Source: Oscillospiraceae bacterium (GTDB taxonomy: Bacteria; Bacillota; Clostridia; Oscillospirales; Oscillospiraceae). From it: 12,226 nt of DNA. The stretch lies in contig CACXCV010000198.1 of the NCBI GenBank assembly GCA_902766215.1, forward strand, positions 1 through 12,226, in the 5' to 3' direction. The notes under the pieces were generated by a model that saw only the letters and a program-made list of their open reading frames with translations, did not search any database and had not been told where the DNA came from. Every line of letters begins with the position of its first letter. Positions within the stretch are counted from its first letter, which is position 1. Positions 1-6,131 of the stretch are shown in pieces. The translations under genes were made by a program, and so were the position numbers.

Positions 1-35
1 AGCCGCGCCCCTTTCTCGGGTGTCAATTTGGGTTT

Positions 36-64
36 ATCATACCCGATTGCGGCGGGAAAGTCCA
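36..64 (-). promoter_or_regulatory. Leftward sigma-70-type promoter for a gene beyond the left edge
   Basis: Read on the minus strand there is a TATGAT -10 (plus positions 36-41) and a TGGACT -35 (59-64) separated by exactly 17 bases. Downstream of it, on the same strand, an AAAGGGG stretch (plus 8-14) resembles a ribosome binding site, which would put a start codon at or just beyond base 1. The -35 is only a 4/6 match, and the gene itself is not in the window, so this is an inference from spacing and order. Confidence 0.5.
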
Positions 65-181
65 GTCGAAGGGTGTAAACTTTTTATTCCTGAATCAACA
101 GCTACTCTGATGTAACTCAATCTTTCGTGTTATGTGTAATATGCACAATTTTTTTTGCTTTATTATGTCAATTAATTACAA

Positions 182-209
182 TTGACAGTGCTATCATTAT
201 CAGTATAAT
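182..209 (+). promoter_or_regulatory. Consensus sigma-70-type promoter of the cysteine-peptidase-like gene
   Basis: A perfect TTGACA (182-187) and a perfect TATAAT (204-209) are separated by 16 bases, in an AT-rich stretch that also carries an A/T-rich region upstream. Transcription would begin near 216, about 54 bases before the ATG at 270. The match to consensus is stronger than at any other gene in the window, suggesting high or constitutive expression. No operator palindrome was recognised around it. Confidence 0.8.
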
Positions 210-269
210 TTTAGTAAAAGGTACCTTTTGTAGTAGTTGTTGCTTTTTGTAAGTGCGTAAGGAGGATTT

Positions 270-1418
270 ATGTTTTTCAAAACTAAGAAACTCACCCATA
301 AACATGTCTGTTTTTCTCTTTTGATAGCACTGCTCCTACAGCTTATCTTGCCTTGCAGCGTAGCTGCTGGCACAATCACAATCCCAAAAGGCGACCAAAC
401 AATTGCAGAAGCTGAGTTGTTCGTGTACAACAGCATGATTCACTCACTAAATGAATCACTACGCATCACAAATATCCGCTCTATAAATGATTTTGCCGGA
501 AATAAATTTACTCTCATAGAAACCTCGCCTTCGGGCTATTTCATTTTCCATAACGCATCCGGTATTTTTGTAGAGTACTCCGATAGCGGTACATCACCAT
601 ACTTGGAAGCATCCTCTTCTGCTCAGCTTATTTACGGCGGACCAACGTTTTATTACATTATAGAGAACGGCTCATATGTGCATACTATGCTTAATGAAAC
701 TATTTCTTTATCAAGGACTTCTGAATATGCAAAAGCATGCAATTCCAGAGTAAAAGAGTTGATGGATAGCAAAGACAAAAACATATCCACATTCATTTCT
801 TCTCATGATTCGGCTGTTGTTGATTCAACAATTGCAACTAGATATGAAAGAAATAGTGCTGGGTACACCTATGTCCCCAATGGGTACCAATTTTTTGCAG
901 AGGACAATGCTAATACCTTTGGCTATGTGGATGGCGGTTATTGTGGTTATATTGCTGCAAATATGATTTTACGGTATTGGGATGATCAAGGAGAGCTTAC
1001 GCTGGCCAGTAATTATACGTCTTCATCGGGCCTTGCCGCAGCACGCCTTACGAATTATCTTATTGCGATTGGCGAAGATGACTTGGGTTTTTCCGGCGGT
1101 ACAGTGCCTTGGCAGATTGCCGACGTCCTTGATGCTTTCTGTTCGCAATATCGGATTACAGCTGATTACGGATATTCGCTACTGGCTACAGGGATTAAAA
1201 GCGAGATCGACTCAGGTTTTCCCGTCATTTTATTTGGCCAACTTGCACCCGCCCCATCTAGCAGTGTTAGTATGCACGCAGTAACTGTTTATGGCTATTA
1301 TGAAGATTCTTCTGGCTTCGTATATGAAATCGCTCACTTTGGGTGGAACAGTAACACAGCTCATACCTATGTATATGGTAACTATGGCGGCTCTACTTGG
1401 TTTGATCCGACGGTATAA
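270..1418 (+). CDS. Secreted papain-like (C39/C10-like) cysteine peptidase-like protein
   Basis: This 382-residue protein starts at the ATG at 270, four bases after AAGGAGG (259-265). The N-terminus has a basic start (KTKK, then HKH) and a hydrophobic run to about residue 33 with a likely cleavage after VAA, so it is exported and not lipid-anchored. Residues 35-200 match nothing I recognise and may be a propeptide or binding part. Residues 215-382 look papain-like: a G-G-Y-C-G-Y motif puts a candidate nucleophile at Cys225 before a helix, MHAVTVYGY gives His336, and HFGWN gives Asn360. That order (Cys, His, Asn) is the clan CA order, as in C39-like and C10 peptidases. Activity is inferred, and a non-catalytic bacteriocin or adhesin role is possible. 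Codon use is AT-rich, unlike every other gene here, which suggests transfer. No terminator separates it from the next gene. Confidence 0.72.
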   Translation: MFFKTKKLTHKHVCFSLLIALLLQLILPCSVAAGTITIPKGDQTIAEAELFVYNSMIHSLNESLRITNIRSINDFAGNKFTLIETSPSGYFIFHNASGIFVEYSDSGTSPYLEASSSAQLIYGGPTFYYIIENGSYVHTMLNETISLSRTSEYAKACNSRVKELMDSKDKNISTFISSHDSAVVDSTIATRYERNSAGYTYVPNGYQFFAEDNANTFGYVDGGYCGYIAANMILRYWDDQGELTLASNYTSSSGLAAARLTNYLIAIGEDDLGFSGGTVPWQIADVLDAFCSQYRITADYGYSLLATGIKSEIDSGFPVILFGQLAPAPSSSVSMHAVTVYGYYEDSSGFVYEIAHFGWNSNTAHTYVYGNYGGSTWFDPTV

Positions 1419-2163
1419 ATATCATCGCGCTTTGCTCTGCCGCATGCTGTGCCTGTGCTGCCTGCTGGCGCTGCTCTGCGGCTGCGCCCCGTCGCCCTAT
1501 CCCATGCGCCTTGGCACCGAGCAGGACGGTCTGATTCTTTTCTCCGGGCTGCAGGTGGATGCCGCGCGCTACAGCAGCCAGTTCGGCACGGGGCAGGGCG
1601 GGCGCGGCATGCTGCTGGGCCTTCGCTCTCTGGCAGAGGCCGAGGCAGCGCTGAACGCTTCGTTGGCAGAAAACGGCTGTGTCGCTGTCTGCCGCAGCAG
1701 CGGCACGGCTGGCAGCGCGGCGTTCTGGCTCTGCACAGACAGCGGCGCGTCGGCCTATGTCAGCCTGCGGGCCGGGGAGGACGCGGTGTCCTGCTGTATG
1801 GGCTGGCAGCGGCTGCCGGTGGCCGGGCGGGCCGACCGTACCGACCTGTTCGCCGCGCTGCCTGTCCCACGGCACCTGCTGCCCGGCGACCCGCAGCGTC
1901 TGAGCTGGACTGAGCGGCTGGCGTTGGAGCCGCTGCAATGTCAGTCCGGCGGCAGCGTGGAAACGCTGGACACGCAGCAGGCGTGGAGCAGCGCGTTTCT
2001 CGACTTTTATCTGTCCTGCGGCTGCGACGCCGAAGCAGACGGCGATACCCTGCGGGTGTGCTGCCCGGCAGAGGGTCTTGTCCTGTGCTGGACGTTTTCC
2101 ACCGCCGGGAGCCGGGTCTATGTGCGCGTGCAGCTGGAGCCGCTGGCACAGACCGCCGGCTGA
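1384..2163 (+). CDS. Cys-rich lipoprotein of unknown function, start uncertain
   Basis: I do not recognise this family. The reading frame carries a lipoprotein signal: a basic stretch (RRYKYHR), a Cys/Leu-rich hydrophobic run, then L-C-G-C with the lipidated Cys at codon 1483-1485 (Cys34 from this start). The mature part of about 226 residues is rich in cysteine (roughly a dozen, several paired as CC or CGC) and has no further membrane span, so it should sit on the outer face of the cytoplasmic membrane. The start is unclear. ATG 1384 gives a charged n-region but overlaps the previous gene by 35 bases; TTG 1432 and ATG 1444 are alternatives, the last giving a 14-residue signal with no charge. 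None has a ribosome binding site. Expression may depend on read-through and translational coupling from the upstream gene. A terminator follows the stop. Confidence 0.6.
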   Translation: MAALLGLIRRYKYHRALLCRMLCLCCLLALLCGCAPSPYPMRLGTEQDGLILFSGLQVDAARYSSQFGTGQGGRGMLLGLRSLAEAEAALNASLAENGCVAVCRSSGTAGSAAFWLCTDSGASAYVSLRAGEDAVSCCMGWQRLPVAGRADRTDLFAALPVPRHLLPGDPQRLSWTERLALEPLQCQSGGSVETLDTQQAWSSAFLDFYLSCGCDAEADGDTLRVCCPAEGLVLCWTFSTAGSRVYVRVQLEPLAQTAG

Positions 2164-2189
2164 CGGCTTCGTTCCCAGCAGAAACGGGT

Positions 2190-2223
2190 TCCCGGGCACA
2201 GAACGTGCCCGGGACTTTCTTTT
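2190..2223 (+). terminator. Intrinsic terminator after the lipoprotein gene
   Basis: A perfect 10-bp stem (2190-2199 pairing with 2205-2214, core CCCGGGCAC) with a 5-base loop is followed by CTTTCTTTT. It lies 26 bases after the lipoprotein stop and isolates that gene from ahcY. Confidence 0.85.
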
Positions 2224-2238
2224 GGCCGCAAAGTGTGA

Positions 2239-2244
2239 TACGAT
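2239..2244 (+). promoter_or_regulatory. Probable -10 element of the ahcY promoter
   Basis: TACGAT (2239-2244) lies 34 bases before the ahcY ATG, immediately downstream of a terminator, so some promoter is needed here. The position 17 bases upstream holds only the T-rich tail of that terminator (TTTCTT, 2216-2221), a poor -35. An AAAGGAAG ribosome binding site follows at 2263-2270. The same TACGAT hexamer appears upstream of the MFS gene. Confidence 0.45.
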
Positions 2245-2277
2245 ACACCCAACCTGAAACACAAAGGAAGTGGCACC

Positions 2278-3522
2278 ATGAGCATCATCCGCGACCCGGC
2301 CGGCGCTGAATACGGCCGCATGAAGATTCGGTGGGTGCAGGACTTTATGCCTGCGCTGTCTGCCATCCGCGCCCGCTTTGCCAGAGAGCAGCCCTTTGCC
2401 GGAATGAAAATTACCATGTCCATCCATCTCGAGGCGAAAACCGCCTATCTGGCCCTGTGCCTGAAGGACGGTGGGGCCGAGGTTCACGCCACCGGCTGCA
2501 ACCCGCTGTCCACCCAGGACGACGTGGCCGCCGGTCTGGCCAGCCTGGGCGTCAACGTCTATGCCTGGCACGGGGCCACGCCCGAGGAATATCACGCGCA
2601 CCTGACCGCCGCCCTGGCCTGCCATCCCGACCTGCTCATCGACGACGGCGGCGACCTGCTGGAGCTGCTGTGCAGCACCCATACCGAGCTGGCCGACCGG
2701 CTGATCGGCGGCTGTGAGGAGACCACCACCGGCGTGCACCGGCTGCGTGCCCGGGCCAGGGCCGGGGCCCTGCCCTTCCCGATGATGAACGTCAACGACG
2801 CCAAGTGCAAGCACTATTATGACAACAAATACGGCACCGGCCAGAGTGTGTGGGACGCCATCATGCATACCACCAACCTGCTGGTGGCAGGCAAGACGGT
2901 GGTGGTGGCCGGCTATGGCTACTGCGGCCGGGGTATCGCCATGCGCGCCCGGGGCATGGGAGCCAACGTCATCGTCACAGAGATCGACCCCATCAAGGCG
3001 CTGGAGGCCAGCATGGACGGCTGCCGCGTGATGCCGATGCTCGAGGCCGCGCCCCTGGGCGACCTGTTTGTCACTGCCACCGGCTGCCGCGACGTCATCA
3101 CCCGCGAGCACATGCTGCGCATGAAGGACAACGCCTTTTTGTCCAACGCCGGCCACTTCAATGTGGAGGTTAATCCCGACGATCTGGCCGCGCTGGCCGT
3201 GCGGGTGTATCCCCGCCGGGCGGAGATCACCGGCTATGAACTGCCCGACGGCCGCACGCTGAACCTGCTGGCCGAGGGCCGGCTGGTCAATCTGGCCTCC
3301 GGCAACGGCCATCCCGCCGAGATTATGGACACCAGCTTTGCCATCCAGTCGCTGAGTCTGGAATATCTGGCCCGGCACGGCCGTTCGCTCCGCCCCAACC
3401 TTTACGAGGTGCCCGAGGACATCGACGCCGAGGTCTCGCGGCTGAAGCTGGCCGGTCAGGGCATGACCATCGACGCGCTGACCCCCGCGCAGGAGGCCTA
3501 TCTCTCCGGCTGGGAGCTCTGA
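2278..3522 (+). CDS. ahcY: S-adenosylhomocysteine hydrolase (adenosylhomocysteinase), short form
   Basis: This 414-residue cytosolic NAD-dependent enzyme reversibly cleaves S-adenosylhomocysteine to adenosine and homocysteine, removing the product inhibitor of methyltransferases. Family hallmarks are all visible: SIHLEAKTA with His50, GCNPLSTQDDV near 73-83, the acidic DDGG near 122-125, CEETTTG with Glu147/148, and NVND..K.KHYYDN with Lys178, Asp182 and Asn183 at the catalytic positions. The NAD-binding fold follows (GYGYCGRG, 212-219, then TEIDP near 234-238), and NAGHF places His293. It lacks the longer insertion of the roughly 470-residue bacterial form and ends in LSGWEL rather than the Lys/Tyr tail, so it belongs with the Thermotoga/archaeal-type enzymes. 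Some members of that group prefer S-inosylhomocysteine, which cannot be decided here. ATG 2278 is supported by AAAGGAAG upstream. The downstream regulator gene begins 17 bases after the stop and is probably co-transcribed. Confidence 0.95.
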   Translation: MSIIRDPAGAEYGRMKIRWVQDFMPALSAIRARFAREQPFAGMKITMSIHLEAKTAYLALCLKDGGAEVHATGCNPLSTQDDVAAGLASLGVNVYAWHGATPEEYHAHLTAALACHPDLLIDDGGDLLELLCSTHTELADRLIGGCEETTTGVHRLRARARAGALPFPMMNVNDAKCKHYYDNKYGTGQSVWDAIMHTTNLLVAGKTVVVAGYGYCGRGIAMRARGMGANVIVTEIDPIKALEASMDGCRVMPMLEAAPLGDLFVTATGCRDVITREHMLRMKDNAFLSNAGHFNVEVNPDDLAALAVRVYPRRAEITGYELPDGRTLNLLAEGRLVNLASGNGHPAEIMDTSFAIQSLSLEYLARHGRSLRPNLYEVPEDIDAEVSRLKLAGQGMTIDALTPAQEAYLSGWEL

Positions 3523-3539
3523 CCGGCAAGGAGGAACCC

Positions 3540-4697
3540 ATGAATTCACAGATGACCGGGCTGCTGATCCGGCGCGAGCGGGTGCGCCGCGACTGGAGCC
3601 AGGAGGGGCTTTGCCGCGGGATCTGCGCCGTGTCCTACCTGTCCAAAATCGAGCAGGGCAAGGCCGAAGCGTCCGATGAGATTCTGTCCTTGCTGTTTCA
3701 GCGGCTGGGCCTGGAATACCACCCCTGCCCCGATGCCGGAGCGCTGATCGAGCCGCTGTACGAGGCGCTGTTCTCCGGCGAGCTGTTTTCCGGCTCAAGG
3801 CGGCACGCGCTGTCCGCCGCCTTTGCCGGGCAGAAGCAGGCGCTGCTGGGCAGCGGCTGGGCAGCCGACGCTATGCTGCTGGGCGCCTTTCTCTCCGACG
3901 AAAGCCGCCCGCTTCCCACCGAGCTGGAGCCAGTGCTGGAGCCGCGTCAGCTGGCGCTGCAGCGCATCCTGCAAAACCGCTGTGACGAAGCCGCGCGCCT
4001 GCTGCCCTGCGCGCTGACCAGCTTCCACGCCGGGGCCGAGGCCTATGAGTCCGGCAGCAGCTACACCGCTGCGGTAGAATATCTGCAAGCAGGCTATACC
4101 CAGGCCGCGCAGCTGGGCGCACCCTGTCTGATGCTCTATTGCCAGCTGTTTCTGGGCAACTGCTACAGCAACCTGCTGGACCTGCCCAACATGAAGCAGC
4201 ACTATGCCATCGCCGCCCGCCTGGCCCGGGCGCTGAACCTGCCGGACGAACTGGACTCCATCCGCTATAACACCGCCGCCACGCAGCTGAGCGTCGGCCG
4301 CTGGGACGAGGCGTATGCCTACTTCTCGCAGCTGGCGCAGCCCAGCCAGATGAGCCTGCACAAGCTGGCCATCTGCCAGGAAAAACGCGGCGAACACGCC
4401 GTGGCGCTGGAGACCATCCGCCGGGCCGAGACGGCGCCCGGCGACGACGCCATAGACCCGGCGCTGGCCCGGCTGATGTGCCAGGTGGTGCGCTACCGGC
4501 TGGAGCACCCGGACTATCTCCACGATCCGGACTATGGCGCCATGCTGCTGGCCTGTTTTCGCCGCTGCCGCGACGAGCTGCCCATTGGCTATGCCTCGTT
4601 TCACCTGCCCTGGCTGCTGGAGTGGCACACCGCCGCCCGGCAGTACAAGCAGGCATACGAGCTGCTGCGCAGTTTTCCTATTAAATACGATATTTGA
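3540..4697 (+). CDS. XRE-family HTH transcriptional regulator with C-terminal TPR repeats
   Basis: A 385-residue protein with an N-terminal lambda-repressor-type HTH (about residues 6-58). The segment SYLSKIEQGKAEAS is the typical recognition-helix region of Rgg/PlcR-like XRE proteins. The remainder is helical and TPR-like, with repeat-like pairs near 174-193, 205-234, 240-267, 275-298 and 366-379, an arrangement used in RNPP regulators to bind short peptides or partner proteins. It has no membrane segment or export signal. A strong AAGGAGG (3528-3534) lies 5 bases before the ATG, and the gene sits 17 bases after ahcY, so the two form one unit. Its targets are unknown; ahcY and the downstream MFS gene are the obvious candidates. 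No signalling-peptide gene was found beside it, so peptide control is only an analogy. Confidence is high for the class and low for the ligand. Confidence 0.88.
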   Translation: MNSQMTGLLIRRERVRRDWSQEGLCRGICAVSYLSKIEQGKAEASDEILSLLFQRLGLEYHPCPDAGALIEPLYEALFSGELFSGSRRHALSAAFAGQKQALLGSGWAADAMLLGAFLSDESRPLPTELEPVLEPRQLALQRILQNRCDEAARLLPCALTSFHAGAEAYESGSSYTAAVEYLQAGYTQAAQLGAPCLMLYCQLFLGNCYSNLLDLPNMKQHYAIAARLARALNLPDELDSIRYNTAATQLSVGRWDEAYAYFSQLAQPSQMSLHKLAICQEKRGEHAVALETIRRAETAPGDDAIDPALARLMCQVVRYRLEHPDYLHDPDYGAMLLACFRRCRDELPIGYASFHLPWLLEWHTAARQYKQAYELLRSFPIKYDI

Positions 4698-4703
4698 TTA
4701 TTT

Positions 4704-4754
4704 AACCCGCGCGTCGTGAGAAATGTTTCTCACAACACACGGGTTTTCTTTTCC
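4704..4754 (+). terminator. Intrinsic terminator after the ahcY-regulator unit
   Basis: A two-part hairpin: outer stem AACCCG (4704-4709) with CGGGTT (4740-4745), an unpaired internal segment, and an inner palindrome GTGAGAAA/TTTCTCAC (4716-4733). It is followed by a T-rich tract TTTTCTTTTCC. It starts 6 bases after the regulator stop. Confidence 0.75.
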
Positions 4755-4766
4755 TCAGCTGCATGG

Positions 4767-4772
4767 TACGAT
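4767..4772 (+). promoter_or_regulatory. Probable -10 element of the MFS transporter promoter
   Basis: TACGAT (4767-4772) lies 19 bases before the ATG at 4792, with GAGGTGA (4780-4786) as ribosome binding site between them. Only the terminator T-tract lies at the -35 distance. The evidence is position plus identity to the ahcY -10 hexamer, so this call is tentative. Confidence 0.4.
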
Positions 4773-4791
4773 AACAGCGAGGTGAGATGAC

Positions 4792-6057
4792 ATGAAACCA
4801 CGTCTTTGGACCCGCAACTATACCCTGCTCATCGCAGCCACCACGCTGGGCGCCATCGGCGGCACCGCCGGCGGCTTTGCCCTGTCGTTTCTGGTGTTTG
4901 ACGAAACCGGCAGTACGCTGGCCGCCGCGCTGATCGTCGCCATCCAGCTGATCCCCTACTTTGTCCTGCCGTTGTTGTTGGCCCCGCTGATGGACCGGCT
5001 GCCGCGCAAGCCCTTTCTGGTGGGCGGCGACCTGCTCAACGGCCTGCTCTATGCCCTGATGGGCCTGTACCTGCTGCGGTTCCGGTTCAGCTACGCCGGC
5101 TATCTGGCCTATTCGCTGCTGTTGGCCTGCCTTGGCTCCTTTGACGAGCTGGCTTATAGCAGCATCTATCCCAAGCTGATCCCTGAGGGGCTGGAGCAAA
5201 AGGGCTATGCCGTCTCCACCACGCTCTATCCCCTGCTGCGGGTGCTGATGACGCCGCTGGCCGCCGTGCTGATGGACACGCTGGGCGTGGCGTGGATGCT
5301 CATCGTCCAAGGCGGGCTGAGCATTCTAGCTGCTCTGACAGAGAGCGGCATCCGTCTGAGCGAGCAGCACCGCCTGGCCGAGGGCCAGCGCTTCAGCCTT
5401 CGGATGTGGCGGCAGGACACCGCCGAAGCCATCCGCTATCTGCGCAATGAGCCGGGGTTGATGAACATCTTTTCCTACTCGGCCGTGACAAACGGCGTGT
5501 CCAACGGTTATTATCCGGTTCTGGTGGCGTTTTTCCGCACTGCGCCGGGCTTCAGCGCGGGCATGTACTCGTTTTTCACCGTGGCGGAGTTCCTGGGACG
5601 AGCGCTGGGCGGCGCGGTGCAGTACCGCGTGACCATCCCTGACCGGAGAAAATACGGCTTTGTCTTTTTCGTGCAGCAATTCTATGGGCTGATGGACATG
5701 TGCCTGCTCTGGCTGCCTTACCCCGCCATGCTGGTCAACCGCGGCCTGTGCGGCTTTCTGGGGGCCAACAGCGCCACCCTGCGCGAGGCGGCGGTGCAGC
5801 GCTATATCCCCGAATCGCTGCGCGCCCGGGTCAACGCATTCTCCGAGATGATGATCATGGCCTCGATCAGCGTGCTGTCACTGGTCATCGGCGCGCTGGG
5901 CGAGATAATGGACTATCGCCTGTGCCTTACGCTCTGCGGAGCGGCTACAGCACTGGCCTGCTGGCTGACCATCTGGCGCAGGCGCAAACCCATCCGCCGG
6001 ATCTACGAGCCGGCGACGCCGGACGCCGGCTGTGCAAACGCCCAAAAAGCCGATTGA
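4792..6057 (+). CDS. Major facilitator superfamily transporter, drug/metabolite exporter-like
   Basis: This 421-residue membrane protein has about twelve hydrophobic segments, starting near residue 11. A cytoplasmic motif A variant, LMDRLPRK (67-73), follows the second segment. A long hydrophilic middle loop (about 188-222) separates the two halves. The second half carries VQRYIPESLRARVNAF (335-350), typical of the MFS_3/EntS-like group of exporters, and the C-terminus is a basic cytoplasmic tail. The likely role is proton-coupled export of a small molecule; the substrate cannot be read from sequence. ATG 4792 is preceded by GAGGTGA. The gene has its own probable promoter after the regulator's terminator, so it is not part of the ahcY transcript, although the XRE regulator is close enough to control it. 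The last 50 bases overlap a hairpin and the next gene's -35. Confidence 0.85.
   Translation: MKPRLWTRNYTLLIAATTLGAIGGTAGGFALSFLVFDETGSTLAAALIVAIQLIPYFVLPLLLAPLMDRLPRKPFLVGGDLLNGLLYALMGLYLLRFRFSYAGYLAYSLLLACLGSFDELAYSSIYPKLIPEGLEQKGYAVSTTLYPLLRVLMTPLAAVLMDTLGVAWMLIVQGGLSILAALTESGIRLSEQHRLAEGQRFSLRMWRQDTAEAIRYLRNEPGLMNIFSYSAVTNGVSNGYYPVLVAFFRTAPGFSAGMYSFFTVAEFLGRALGGAVQYRVTIPDRRKYGFVFFVQQFYGLMDMCLLWLPYPAMLVNRGLCGFLGANSATLREAAVQRYIPESLRARVNAFSEMMIMASISVLSLVIGALGEIMDYRLCLTLCGAATALACWLTIWRRRKPIRRIYEPATPDAGCANAQKAD
6008..6031 (+). repeat. GC-rich hairpin at the 3' end of the MFS gene
   Basis: AGCCGGCG (6008-6015) pairs perfectly with CGCCGGCT (6024-6031) around an 8-base loop, 26 bases before the stop codon. 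No T-tract follows, so it is not a standard terminator. It may slow transcription or protect the message end, or may just reflect the alanine/proline/glycine-coding codons here. Confidence 0.4.
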
Positions 6058-6082
6058 AAAAACCGCCCGTTTCGTCTATAAT
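6054..6082 (+). promoter_or_regulatory. Sigma-70-type promoter of the alpha/beta hydrolase gene
   Basis: TTGAAA (6054-6059) and a perfect TATAAT (6077-6082) are separated by 17 bases. The -35 overlaps the TGA stop of the upstream MFS gene (6055-6057), so the hydrolase has its own promoter although it could also receive read-through. AAAGGAG (6118-6124) supplies the ribosome binding site for ATG 6132. Confidence 0.85.
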
Positions 6083-6131
6083 ATAAGGGAGCAAGACAAA
6101 CTGATCTTGACGATTTGAAAGGAGCTTTTCC

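Noticed and set aside
16..46. Inverted repeat TCGGGT/ACCCGA near the left edge as a terminator
   Set aside because: The 6-bp stem with a 19-base loop is weak and no T-run follows on either strand. The region is better explained as a leftward promoter and leader.
2224..2277. S-adenosylhomocysteine riboswitch upstream of ahcY
   Set aside because: Only about 35 bases lie between the -10 and the start codon, too short for such an aptamer, and no matching structure is visible.
1393..3798. An 801-codon open frame on the minus strand
   Set aside because: It lies opposite the lipoprotein and ahcY genes, is rich in Arg/Gly/Ala/His/Gln as expected for the antisense of GC-rich codons, and has no start signal or family resemblance.
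4723..4785. A 20-residue open frame between regulator and MFS gene, considered as a signalling peptide for the TPR regulator
   Set aside because: It has no ribosome binding site, lies in the terminator hairpin and the promoter, and is not hydrophobic-then-basic as secreted pheromone precursors are.
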